From Fodinibius roseus (GTDB lineage Bacteria > Bacteroidota > Rhodothermia > Balneolales > Balneolaceae), in the NCBI RefSeq assembly GCF_900129315.1, contig NZ_FQUS01000024.1, positions 16,305 through 80,304 of the forward strand: a stretch of DNA of 64,000 bases, in the 5' to 3' direction. A program made the translations under genes and the position numbers. Of the stretch, positions 46,645 to 54,543 are shown piece after piece. The notes under the pieces were generated by a model. That model worked only from the letters and a program-made list of their open reading frames with translations, was not told the origin of the DNA and made no database searches. Within the stretch, counting starts at the first letter, position 1. Each line of letters opens with the position of its first letter.

Positions 46645-48009
46645 ATGACTAAGAAGATTTTTCTCGATGAATCCGATATCCCCACCCACTGGTACAATAT
46701 CGTAGCGGATATGCCGAACAAACCGCAGCCGCCGCTGCATCCCAAAACGGGCGAACCCGCCGGTCCCGAGGATCTCTCACCGATATTCCCGATGGGACTG
46801 ATTGAGCAGGAAGTTTCTGCCGAGCAGTATATCGAAATTCCGGACGAAGTACGTGATATTTACAAAATTTGGCGTCCCTCCCCACTATATCGCGCTAATC
46901 AACTGGAGAAAGCCCTCGACACCCCGGCAAAGATTTATTACAAATACGAGGGAGTGAGTCCCAGCGGTTCACACAAACCCAATACGGCCGTCCCGCAGGT
47001 GTATTACAACAAGCGGGAAGGCATAAATAGTATTACCACCGAGACCGGGGCCGGACAGTGGGGCACCGCGCTGGCATTTGCCTGTGCACAGTTTGACGTG
47101 AAGTGCGAGGTGTATATGGTTCGTATCAGCTATGATCAAAAGCCCTACCGGAAAGTGATGATGAATACGTTCGGTGCTGATGTATATCCCTCTCCGAGCG
47201 ATCGCACGCAGGCTGGGCGTGATATTCTTGCCAAAGATCCGGATACCAGCGGCAGTTTGGGGATAGCCATCTCCGAGGCCATTGAACGCGCAGTACAGGA
47301 CGAGGAGACCAAATACTCCCTCGGGTCGGTGCTCAATCACGTGTTGCTGCATCAAACCATTATCGGTCAGGAAACGATCAAACAACTTGAATACGCGGGC
47401 AATTATCCCGACGTGGTGATTGCACCGCTCGGGGGAGGATCGAACTTCGCCGGTATCTCATTTCCATTCCTTAAAAATAATATCAGCGAAGATAAAAATA
47501 CCCGTTTTGTTGCCGTAGAGCCGGCTTCTTGTCCGAAACTGACGAAGGGAGAATTTATGTACGACTTCGGAGATTCGGCAGGCTACACGCCACTGCTGCC
47601 CATGTATACCCTGGGACATAATTTTACCCCTGCGGCTATTCATGCGGGCGGATTGCGCTATCACGGGGCCAGCGTGCTCTGTAGCCAGCTGCTGAAAGAT
47701 GAGCTGATTGAAGCCGTTGCCATTCAGCAGCTCGAGTGTTTCGAGGCCGGGGTTCTTTTTGCAAAAACGGAGGGTATCATTTCGGCTCCCGAAGCGACCC
47801 ATGCGATAGCACAGGTTATCCGGGAAGCTAATCAGGCCAAAGAGGAAGGCAGGGAGAAAACGATCCTGTTCAACCTTTGCGGTCATGGCTTTGTGGATAT
47901 GTCAGCCTACGAGGATTATTTTGCCGGCAAGCTGAGTGATCACTCGTTCACTGACGATGAGCTGAAGAAAAATCTTCAGGAAGTGCGGGAGCTGAGTGTC
48001 AACCAGTAA
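46645..48009 (+). CDS. trpB2: Tryptophan synthase beta chain, TrpB2 type
   Basis: 454 residues, longer than canonical TrpB (about 400) because of the N-terminal extension typical of TrpB2 ([18 protein letters not shown]). The PLP-binding lysine is in [14 protein letters not shown] (about residue 110). [16 protein letters not shown] and the phosphate-binding [10 protein letters not shown] are also present. TrpB2 enzymes convert indole and serine to tryptophan, usually without forming a stable complex with TrpA, and no trpA is adjacent. It is a stand-alone gene convergent with the ECF42-like sigma gene. TrpB2 is common in thermophilic and halophilic lineages. Confidence 0.92.
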   Translation: MTKKIFLDESDIPTHWYNIVADMPNKPQPPLHPKTGEPAGPEDLSPIFPMGLIEQEVSAEQYIEIPDEVRDIYKIWRPSPLYRANQLEKALDTPAKIYYKYEGVSPSGSHKPNTAVPQVYYNKREGINSITTETGAGQWGTALAFACAQFDVKCEVYMVRISYDQKPYRKVMMNTFGADVYPSPSDRTQAGRDILAKDPDTSGSLGIAISEAIERAVQDEETKYSLGSVLNHVLLHQTIIGQETIKQLEYAGNYPDVVIAPLGGGSNFAGISFPFLKNNISEDKNTRFVAVEPASCPKLTKGEFMYDFGDSAGYTPLLPMYTLGHNFTPAAIHAGGLRYHGASVLCSQLLKDELIEAVAIQQLECFEAGVLFAKTEGIISAPEATHAIAQVIREANQAKEEGREKTILFNLCGHGFVDMSAYEDYFAGKLSDHSFTDDELKKNLQEVRELSVNQ

Positions 48010-48094
48010 GGGCAGCTTCGTTTACTCTAATGATAATTATCAGCCATTTTGCTGCCGGGCTTGTCAACAAATATCCCGGAACTCAATAAAGTGA

Positions 48095-49354
48095 TCAAGG
48101 TTTCTTTTTACCGATAGGAGAATTGCTGGAAAGGCGGTCGATTTTTGCCTGAATGATCTCCTTTTCTGGCGGGGTTTTAGCGAGGGACCGGGCTTTTTCA
48201 AAATGGATGATAGCCTTTTCCGGATCGGTGTGCCTGTAAAGCTCGCCCAGAAGGACAAAATAGAAATGGTTGTCCTCCAGGCTCAGTTTTTCAGCCTCAG
48301 TTATAGCGGTTTCTGCCCCTTTCACTTTGTATAATGCATACATCCTGTTGAGAGCAATACTCGGGGAATAGCTGACCTTCAGAAGCTGATCGTAGAGATG
48401 TAAAATGTCCTCCCACTTTTCGGGAGTATCTTCTTTGATGCAATGCCAGTAGGCGATGCGTGCTTCCAGGTGGTAGGAGCTGATCTCGTCTCCCCGTGCC
48501 GACCGACCCAAAAAGTGCATACCTTGTTTAATCAATGCCGTATCCCACAATGCCGGGTTTTGCTGGTCGTATAGAATGATAGGCTTTTCTGTATGTTGCC
48601 TGGCCTCAAACCGGGAAGCATGAAAACACATGAGAGCCACCAGAGCATTTGTTTTGGGTTGATCCGTTTCCTCATGACCGGTTAGCAGCAGTCCCAGTCG
48701 CATGGCTTCGAGGCAGAGATCTTTCTGCAGGACCTGGTTTTGGGTGTTAGAGTAATAGCCCTCATTGAAAAGCAGGTAGATAATGCGAAGGACACTGTCG
48801 AGGCGTTCGGGTATTTCATCTTTTGGCGGCAGTTCCATCCGGATGTTTTCGGTTCGCAGCTTTTTCCTGGCCCGGTATAACCTCTTGTTGATCGTATCTT
48901 TGTTGGATAAAAAGGCCTCGGCTATTTCATCAATCCCAAAACCGCAAAGAGTGCGCAGGGCCAGTCCTATCTGGGCTTCGCTGGCAATGGCGGGGTGACA
49001 TATTGCAAAGAGCATTTGCAGCTGACTGTCCTGGATATTATGCAGCGAAAAATCCGGCTCCGGAATTTCTTGATCCTGTTGTTGTCTTACCCTCAGTTCA
49101 GGAGATACTTTATGGCTAAAAATTTTTTTCCGGCGGAAATGATACAGGGCTTTTCGCTTGGCCACCACATACAGCCAGGCCGTCGGATTTTTCGGCGTAC
49201 CCTCGATTCCCCATGTTTCGGCCGCCTGAAGAAACGTTTCACTTACCACATCTTCGGCAATTTGAATATTGGACAATCCATACAGCTTGCTGATGACTGC
49301 AACCATTTTCGAAAATTCCCGGTGAAATAACTGCTTTATGGTTTCCTGTTCCAC
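48095..49354 (-). CDS. ECF42-like RNA polymerase sigma factor with C-terminal TPR extension
   Basis: 419 residues, far longer than ordinary ECF factors. Sigma region 2 is near 10-75 (VVSETFLQAAETWGIEGTPKN) and region 4 near 115-170 (ALRTLCGFGIDEIAEAFLSNKDTINKRL). A DUF6596-type central section (VLRIIYLLFNEGYYS) and a TPR-like tail (AETAITEAEKLSLEDNHFYF) follow. This is the architecture of group ECF42, which lacks an anti-sigma partner and is characteristically encoded with YCII/DGPF proteins; one is 279 bp upstream on the same strand. The tail probably controls sigma activity. See the shared promoter motif at 50044 and 51606 for its likely targets. Confidence 0.88.
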   Translation of the reverse strand: MEQETIKQLFHREFSKMVAVISKLYGLSNIQIAEDVVSETFLQAAETWGIEGTPKNPTAWLYVVAKRKALYHFRRKKIFSHKVSPELRVRQQQDQEIPEPDFSLHNIQDSQLQMLFAICHPAIASEAQIGLALRTLCGFGIDEIAEAFLSNKDTINKRLYRARKKLRTENIRMELPPKDEIPERLDSVLRIIYLLFNEGYYSNTQNQVLQKDLCLEAMRLGLLLTGHEETDQPKTNALVALMCFHASRFEARQHTEKPIILYDQQNPALWDTALIKQGMHFLGRSARGDEISSYHLEARIAYWHCIKEDTPEKWEDILHLYDQLLKVSYSPSIALNRMYALYKVKGAETAITEAEKLSLEDNHFYFVLLGELYRHTDPEKAIIHFEKARSLAKTPPEKEIIQAKIDRLSSNSPIGKKKP

Positions 49355-49633
49355 TTGCTTGCTTTATGATTTTTGTGTTTTACAGGCTTCACAAAAGTGG
49401 TTTTGCCGAATTCTTGTGAGTGATTTACAATTGACGATCAGCTATCCGCCGTCAGCTTAATAGGTATAGTATTTTAGTAAGAGGCCGTAGTTCAGCCAAA
49501 CTCAAATTTCCCAAAGAGGGAATGGTGAGCTGACTGCTGATAGCGGAATACACATCACTCTGACTACTCGCGATGAAACAATAATTTATGAATCTGTGAA
49601 AATCTATGCCCGAGGTTTCGCAGCCAGCAAAGC

Positions 49634-49993
49634 CTATCCTTTTTTCCCCGACCAGGGATTCCCGATGGGTCGGACCTCAACACTGCCTCCCTGGTCAAGG
49701 GCCGGACAGCCATGAGCTAATGTGGTAGCATCATCCAGGTTTTCCGCCTTTACGACAATAAAACTCCCCAGCTTTTCTTTGATTTCAACGAAGGGGCCAT
49801 CGGTAACCACGCCGCCGGGCTTTAACACTTTTCCTTCCATCGCCAGACGAGGCCCGCGACTGGACAATTTTCCCTGCTCGTCGATGTCCTGCCACCACTC
49901 CTTCCATTTTCTCGCGAGTGCGGCCATCTCTTCTTTTGAAACATCGCTGTAGTCATAACTCGGCTGCCGGAACAATAGCATGAATTCTTTCAT
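49634..49993 (-). CDS. YCII/DGPF-family protein
   Basis: 119 residues of the dimeric ferredoxin-like YCII fold: KEFMLLFRQPSYDYSD at the start and the family signature TDGPFVEIKE (Asp-Gly-Pro-Phe) in the middle, then GSFIVVKAENLDDATTLAHG and GGSVEVRPI. DGPF proteins are the hallmark partners of ECF42 sigma factors; their biochemical role is not established. The gene is oriented with the sigma gene, and a TGTCCA-N17-CATTAT promoter candidate lies 50 bp before its start. Confidence 0.9.
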   Translation of the reverse strand: MKEFMLLFRQPSYDYSDVSKEEMAALARKWKEWWQDIDEQGKLSSRGPRLAMEGKVLKPGGVVTDGPFVEIKEKLGSFIVVKAENLDDATTLAHGCPALDQGGSVEVRPIGNPWSGKKG

Positions 49994-50043
49994 TTTACGT
50001 ATATGGTTTAAAAGTTTATGGTTTACGCCTGCGTTTCAACCTT

Positions 50044-50072
50044 ATAATGACTGAGACGCTGGAAATTGGACA
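50044..50072 (-). promoter_or_regulatory. Candidate ECF42-type promoter before the YCII gene
   Basis: On the minus strand TGTCCA (50072-50067) and CATTAT (50049-50044) are separated by 17 bases. The two boxes, the spacer length and the first bases of the spacer (ATTTCC) recur at 51634-51606 before the DoxX operon. The -35-like box resembles the TGTCGA reported for ECF42 targets in other bacteria. The start codon is 50 bp downstream. Confidence 0.65.
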
Positions 50073-50208
50073 TTCCAATTTTATTTTCCGTTTTAGTGCC
50101 CCTCGCAAATCCCCGGGAGATATGCAATATATCGCCCAATTGACGGTAAAGCACTGGGTTTTGTTATTGGCAGATGGTATTAATTTTCAGATAACTTCAT
50201 TGAGGACT

Positions 50209-50793
50209 TTATTCTCGTAATCCCTTTCCATCAAGAATTTTCGGTATGTATTTTTCCACCCTTCGCGTACGGGTTTTGGATTGTTTGGCATCAGAAAAAT
50301 ACAGAAGGTATCCTCGTTGCCGTCCGGGCGTCAAATCATTGAAAGCAGTTTTTAAGCCAGGATTTTCGTCCAGCTTCCTTTGAAATTCTTCAGGAATCGG
50401 TTCCGTTTTCTCTTCTACATCCACTTCCAAACCGGCTTTTTCCGCTTCAATAGCTTCATCAATATAGGCCTTCAGCATAGATTTCATCTCGACTATTTCC
50501 TGCGTCCCGGTGAATGAAATCCGTCGTGCGATACGAGAATGTTTCCCGGGTTTCTCCAGCACTCCCCCGGGATCCTCTAACAGGACACCCTTGAAAAACA
50601 TAAGTGCACAGGTTTCGCTAAAGGGCTGTATAATAGCGATATTATTTTCCTGAAACGAATAGCAGGGTTTTCCCCACTTCAGTGCTTCGGTTAGTCCACA
50701 GTCGAGACAGATTTTTCTCAACTGCTCTATTTCTTCCTGCCATTTTTGGGCTTTGTTTATATAGTCATCAACTTTGGGATTCATTCTTTGCAT
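50209..50793 (-). CDS. YdeI/OmpD-associated family protein with DUF1801-like domain
   Basis: 194 residues. The N-terminal DUF1801-like part (about 1-125) has TEALKWGKPCYSFQENNIA and CALMFFKGVLLED. The C-terminal YdeI/OmdA part has PIPEEFQRKLDENPGLKTAF and LTPGRQRGYLLYFSDAKQ followed by TRTRRVEKYIPKI. Family members occur in stress-response contexts, and the biochemical role is unknown. It is the last gene of the DoxX-DUF1801-YdeI operon, starting immediately after the preceding stop codon. A second ATG three residues in (50784) could be the start. Confidence 0.85.
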   Translation of the reverse strand: MQRMNPKVDDYINKAQKWQEEIEQLRKICLDCGLTEALKWGKPCYSFQENNIAIIQPFSETCALMFFKGVLLEDPGGVLEKPGKHSRIARRISFTGTQEIVEMKSMLKAYIDEAIEAEKAGLEVDVEEKTEPIPEEFQRKLDENPGLKTAFNDLTPGRQRGYLLYFSDAKQSKTRTRRVEKYIPKILDGKGLRE

Positions 50794-51159
50794 TTAGTTT
50801 GTTGTTCTTTTGGCTTTATTCATTTTCGCTTTTAGAAGTTGCTTTATGATTGTGGCCGGCACTTTTTGACCGTACTTGATTTGTATGGTTTCCTTCCCGG
50901 TTTTGTATCCTTTTTCTTCGAGCATTTTATGATTTTTGCTATGGAGTACGTCAGCGCCAATGCCAAAGGTAGCGTGGTTCTTGAAGGCGGAAAATCCAAC
51001 ATGAACACCGTGAAACTTATAGAATGGCACATTGTAGCTTATGCCTTCCTCCGCTTCCGGAATCGTCGATGTTATGATTTCCCGGAGTTCTTTAAGTATT
51101 GGATGGGCCCTGGAGGGAGCATTGGCAATGTAGGAATCAACGTCTTTTGGCTTAGTCAT
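50794..51159 (-). CDS. DUF1801 domain protein (YdhG-like)
   Basis: 121 residues. The DUF1801 signature is visible: HPILKELREIITSTIPEAEE, ISYNVPFYKFHGVHVGFSAF and KNHATFGIG, then IKYGQKVPATIIKQLLKAK. Related proteins in Firmicutes are iron-chaperone-like (YdhG/Fra), but the role in Bacteroidota is not established. It directly abuts the YdeI-type gene (stop 50794, next start 50793) and lies 5 bp after the DoxX-like gene, so the three form one operon under the putative ECF42 promoter. Confidence 0.85.
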   Translation of the reverse strand: MTKPKDVDSYIANAPSRAHPILKELREIITSTIPEAEEGISYNVPFYKFHGVHVGFSAFKNHATFGIGADVLHSKNHKMLEEKGYKTGKETIQIKYGQKVPATIIKQLLKAKMNKAKRTTN

Positions 51160-51164
51160 AATTG

Positions 51165-51551
51165 TTATTTCTGATTAACGGTCCCGATTTTTCTACCCGC
51201 AGGCCTGAAATACCACGATGCCACTGTCATGGTTAACAATACCAATGAAGGAATAGCTTCCGTAAACGGCTGTCCTGCCACAATATGTGAAGTCGCAGCT
51301 CCGGACATGGCAAAAAAGAAGCCTGCATAAGCCCATTCCTTTACTAAGGGAAATTTAGGAACAAGAACTGCTATAACTCCCAAAATTTTCCAAAATCCGA
51401 GTATGGATAACAGATAAATCGGATATCCCAATTGGCTGACAATTTCAACATATCCCCCTATTTGAAACAGTTGTTGTACGCCCCCTGCTGTCATACCAAA
51501 GGCAAGAAAGCCGGTGGCGATCCAAAAAATAATTTTATTTCTCTTTGACAT
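51165..51551 (-). CDS. DoxX-like membrane protein
   Basis: 128 residues with four predicted transmembrane helices (IIFWIATGFLAFGMTAGGV, LSILGFWKILGVIAVLVP, AYAGFFFAMSGAATSHIVA, ALVLLTMTVASWYF-like end). The GYPIYLLSILGFWKILG segment and the MSGA motif match DoxX-like proteins (DoxX_2/DUF4260 relatives), small inner-membrane proteins often induced by oxidative or thiol stress. It is the first gene of a three-gene operon whose promoter candidate lies 54 bp upstream. Confidence 0.85.
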   Translation of the reverse strand: MSKRNKIIFWIATGFLAFGMTAGGVQQLFQIGGYVEIVSQLGYPIYLLSILGFWKILGVIAVLVPKFPLVKEWAYAGFFFAMSGAATSHIVAGQPFTEAIPSLVLLTMTVASWYFRPAGRKIGTVNQK

Positions 51552-51605
51552 GGTGAATTCGTTTATTTTTGTCTTTATTTGTGTTGAGTGTTTCCCTTCA
51601 CTCTA

Positions 51606-51634
51606 ATAATGCTTGAAACCTGGGAAATTGGACA
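51606..51634 (-). promoter_or_regulatory. Candidate ECF42-type promoter before the DoxX operon
   Basis: TGTCCA (51634-51629), 17-base spacer, CATTAT (51611-51606) on the minus strand, 54 bp before the DoxX start. The motif is identical in both boxes and in spacing to 50072-50044. The same segment also reads as the end of a short peptide frame (M-S-N-F... H-Y) in both places, so a coding remnant is the alternative explanation, but the position relative to both genes favours a promoter. Confidence 0.62.
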
Positions 51635-51887
51635 TCTTTTTTAGTATGGTAATAATTAGTATGGTAATAAAGAGTGCAACCAATGTTGGCAGCGGGACCA
51701 TTTTCATCTCGCATCCTGACAGCCCAGCGCTTATGCGGCGCGGACAATGGTATTCTTAATTAATAAAATTTAAGGGTAAAAGTGAATACCGGTAAATCCG
51801 GCGAGAGGGATGACTGTCTTTGTTAGAAATACCAGATAAAATGTACATATATTGAATTTGCCAATTTTAATAACAACTACTTGATCT

Positions 51888-52826
51888 ATGCAGACCATAT
51901 TAGGCGCAGGCGGAGCAATAGGAAGAGAACTTGCCAAAGCTCTTAAGGAGTACACAAATGAAATCAGGCTGGTCAGCCGGAATCCGGAGAAAGTCAACCC
52001 TACCGATGAACTGGTTGCAGCAGATCTGCTTAATCCGGATGAAGTACGTAGCGCTGTAGAGGGGACATCGGTGGCATACGTAACGGTGGGACTTCCTTAT
52101 GATGCAGAAGTATGGGAGAAAAAATGGCCTGTTCTGATAAACAATGTACTCGCTGCCTGTAAGGAGCATAACTGTAAACTGGTGTTTTTTGACAACATCT
52201 ACATGTATGATGAGCATCATCTGAATGGAATGACCGAAGAAACACCCGTCAATCCACCCAGCCGAAAGGGAAAAGTCAGAGCCCGGGTAGCCAATATGAT
52301 TATGGAAGAAGCAAAGGAAGGTGGCCTTAAAGCGTTAATTGCCCGCTCTGCTGATTTTTACGGGCCCAATATTAAAGACACCAGCATGCTCACCGAAATG
52401 GTGGTTAATCCCTTAAGCGAGGGTAAAAAAGCCAACTGGATAGGATCAGCCGCGGTAAAGCATTCTTTTACGTATACGCCGGATGCCGGCAAGGCAACCG
52501 CATTACTGGGCAACAGGGATGAAGCTTATAACCAGGTTTGGCATCTCCCGACGGCGGCAGAGCCACCAACAGGTAAGGGATGGATAGAAGGTGTGTCCCG
52601 TGAAATGGGAGTGAAAGCCAGGTACCGGGAGGTGTCTAAATTGATGGTTCGAGTTATGGGCCTGTTTGTGCCTGTTATGAGTGAGATCGTCGAAATGTAT
52701 TACCAATATGACCGGGATTACGTATTTGACAGCCGGAAATTTGAGCAGCGTTTTGCTTTTAAACCCACTCCGTACCGGGAGGGAATAAAGAACACCGTGC
52801 AAGCACATGACGCCGACACCGTATAG
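51888..52826 (+). CDS. NAD(P)-dependent epimerase-type SDR (atypical/extended)
   Basis: 312 residues. The Rossmann loop is TILGAGGAIGRELAKALKE (about 3-21, G-x-G-G-x-I-G), followed by VRLVSRNPEKVN-like and LVAADLLNPDEVRSAVEGT, typical of NmrA/epimerase-like SDRs. Then come AYVTVGLPYDAEVWEKKWP and LVFFDNIYMYDEHHL, and RSADFYGP, as in the SDR_a family often annotated as NAD-dependent epimerase. The substrate is unknown. It stands alone on the plus strand opposite the minus-strand ECF42 cluster, 336 bp from the DoxX start, and that gap holds only the promoter candidate. Confidence 0.82.
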   Translation: MQTILGAGGAIGRELAKALKEYTNEIRLVSRNPEKVNPTDELVAADLLNPDEVRSAVEGTSVAYVTVGLPYDAEVWEKKWPVLINNVLAACKEHNCKLVFFDNIYMYDEHHLNGMTEETPVNPPSRKGKVRARVANMIMEEAKEGGLKALIARSADFYGPNIKDTSMLTEMVVNPLSEGKKANWIGSAAVKHSFTYTPDAGKATALLGNRDEAYNQVWHLPTAAEPPTGKGWIEGVSREMGVKARYREVSKLMVRVMGLFVPVMSEIVEMYYQYDRDYVFDSRKFEQRFAFKPTPYREGIKNTVQAHDADTV

Positions 52827-53004
52827 TTGATGTTTGGGTTGCGAGTCCTGTAACAAACTTGCGCATAATCGTAAAAATGTTGAGTTAATCGTTTTATTTA
52901 GGGTGCCGGTAAAATTCGGTCACCTGACTATTTCCGAAAGCTGCGGGTAACCACATCTGCGGGAAATATATGGCAAATTTTTGACCTATCGGGTTTCTGT
53001 GAAA

Positions 53005-53310
53005 TTACGCTTCTTCCAGTATTTCATACGACACCGGTTGCGGTGATTCAACAAATCCGTCTGATACGGCTGAAGCGAATTTTTTCACATCTTCGCTCGC
53101 TAAAAACGTGTCGCGTTCCTCTTTTGATCCCCACCGTTCGAAATTAACCGTTACAGCAGGATTTTCTGCGGAGCGAAAAACATTATACTCGATGCAGCCC
53201 GACTGCGAGCGTGCCGCTTTGGCCACATCGCGCAATGCCTGCTGAACGGTTTTTTGTTTCCCCGGTTTGGCTTCAGCAGTTGTCATGATAACAAGATCGG
53301 AATTTTTCAT
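53005..53310 (-). CDS. Antibiotic biosynthesis monooxygenase (ABM)/YgiN-type protein
   Basis: 101 residues, the full ABM-domain length. It has the dimeric ferredoxin-like fold pattern: VIMTTAEAKPGKQKTVQQAL, then SQSGCIEYNVFRSAENPAVT and FERWGSKEERDTFLAS, ending VSYEILEEA. Such proteins include quinol monooxygenase YgiN and many unassigned detoxification proteins. It is a lone minus-strand gene between the SDR gene and repeat copy F. Confidence 0.85.
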   Translation of the reverse strand: MKNSDLVIMTTAEAKPGKQKTVQQALRDVAKAARSQSGCIEYNVFRSAENPAVTVNFERWGSKEERDTFLASEDVKKFASAVSDGFVESPQPVSYEILEEA

Positions 53311-53350
53311 TTTTTCAGTCGTTTGAATTTTTTGTTGAAGATGGTTTAAG

Positions 53351-53513
53351 GAGACCTTTGCAAGACCAATGTGTCACTTTGAATTAATTTTAGGACCTGG
53401 AGTAACAAGTGTGCCTTAAAAGCTTCTTAAGAACAATTGTTTACAGATGCTGATAAAACTTGTCCCGAACAGTATCGGGGTTCAACATGACATGATTGGT
53501 TTTCAAAGATTCT
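53351..53513. repeat. Dispersed intergenic repeat, copy F (MITE-like)
   Basis: 163 bp. The left end starts GAGACCTTTGCAAGACCAAT and the right end finishes ATTGGTTTTCAAAGATTCT; these are 19-26-bp imperfect inverted repeats of each other, also sharing TGTCA next to the arms. The terminal type is the same as copies C and E, but the centre is different. The flanks ATGGTTTAA (53341-53349) and ATGTTTAAA (53514-53522) resemble each other and may be a degenerate target duplication. It occupies most of the 308-bp gap before the DUF899 gene. Confidence 0.65.
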
Positions 53514-53618
53514 ATGTTTAAAAACAAATGATTATTACATTCGGATAGCGTATTACACTAAAGCCTCTAATGCATTCGGATGATTTTCGAGGGATGTCTG
53601 AGTAATTATCATGGTTGT

Positions 53619-54401
53619 TCATTCGCTATGGTACTCGTCATGGCGGCGTAACCAGAATCCCGTTTCGTTACGTCCGAGTGGTGCCCGGTCAAGCCATTTA
53701 TACATCCCCCACAGATCGTCCAAGCCACGCTCATAGGTTGAGTAGGTGTGATGGATGGCACCGTCTTCGAGCACAAAGGCACTCATACCGGGCGCCTCCC
53801 TTGCGTAGGTTGCCCAGTCCGTTCCGGTGCCTGCCGTAATCTTCGGTGCGGCCTTGGGAGCTTCTACATTTGGATCAACCTCATCCTTGTTAGAACTTGC
53901 ATGGCCCTTGCGATAGTTATATTCAATATTTCCCTGGCGCTGTTGCTCTTCTGTGAATGAGACGGCGAAGTCAAAGTTGAAGTCACTGCCGTACGAGGAT
54001 GCCCAGGGGAATGTCCACCCCATCCGCTGTTTGTATGCCTGCAGTTTCTCCAGCGGTGCCCGTGATACCGCCCAGAGCATGACGTCGTGGTTAGCCAGGT
54101 GTACAACGGAGCCGTTGAAGCCGTCTGCAATAGCCGAGCAGGAGGGACAACCTGCTTTATAATCAGGTCCGAACATAAAGTGATAAACAATAAGCTGCGA
54201 CCGTCCCTGGAAGAGATCTGCCAGCGAGGCGCTGCCTTCATCGGTTTCGAACTGGTATTCCTTATCAACTTTAACCCATGGCAGCTCTTGCCGTTTTTTA
54301 GCAAGCTCATCGCTGCGCCGGGTTAGCTCTTTCTCCTCTTTGAGTAGTTTTCGTCGTGCTTCAAGCCACTCCTCACGTGTTCCTGTTTTGTGGTTGGTCA
54401 T
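53619..54401 (-). CDS. DUF899 family (thioredoxin-like) protein
   Basis: 260 residues from ATG 54401, chosen because a strong GGAGG Shine-Dalgarno (54411-54407) lies 5 bases upstream; the 70-residue extension to 54611 runs into the divergent promoter region and is not coding. The domain shows EEWLEARRKLLKEEKELTR, LADLFQGRSQLIVYHFMFG, then GCPSCSAIADGFNG (a Cys-x-x-Cys) and WTFPWASSYGSDFNFDF, diagnostic of DUF899. The fold is thioredoxin-like and the function unproven. It is divergent from the GlxA-type regulator, with an inverted repeat between them. Confidence 0.88.
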   Translation of the reverse strand: MTNHKTGTREEWLEARRKLLKEEKELTRRSDELAKKRQELPWVKVDKEYQFETDEGSASLADLFQGRSQLIVYHFMFGPDYKAGCPSCSAIADGFNGSVVHLANHDVMLWAVSRAPLEKLQAYKQRMGWTFPWASSYGSDFNFDFAVSFTEEQQRQGNIEYNYRKGHASSNKDEVDPNVEAPKAAPKITAGTGTDWATYAREAPGMSAFVLEDGAIHHTYSTYERGLDDLWGMYKWLDRAPLGRNETGFWLRRHDEYHSE

Positions 54402-54473
54402 TGTTTCCTCCTTTTGCTTTTGTCTTAAAATAATTTCTATAAAATCAATGTAATGGCTATATATCACTTTCAC

Positions 54474-54516
54474 CCGGTGTAAATTAGACGTTATAACAGG
54501 TTGATTTAGACACCGG
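54474..54516. promoter_or_regulatory. Candidate operator between DUF899 gene and GlxA-type regulator
   Basis: CCGGTGTAAAT (54474-54484) and ATTTAGACACCGG (54504-54516) form an inverted repeat (CCGGTGT/ACACCGG perfect) in the 142-bp divergent intergenic region. A dyad here is a natural binding site for the AraC-type protein encoded to its right. It could equally be an mRNA hairpin. Confidence 0.5.
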
Positions 54517-54543
54517 TAAATTTCTACCTTAAAAAGAAACATT

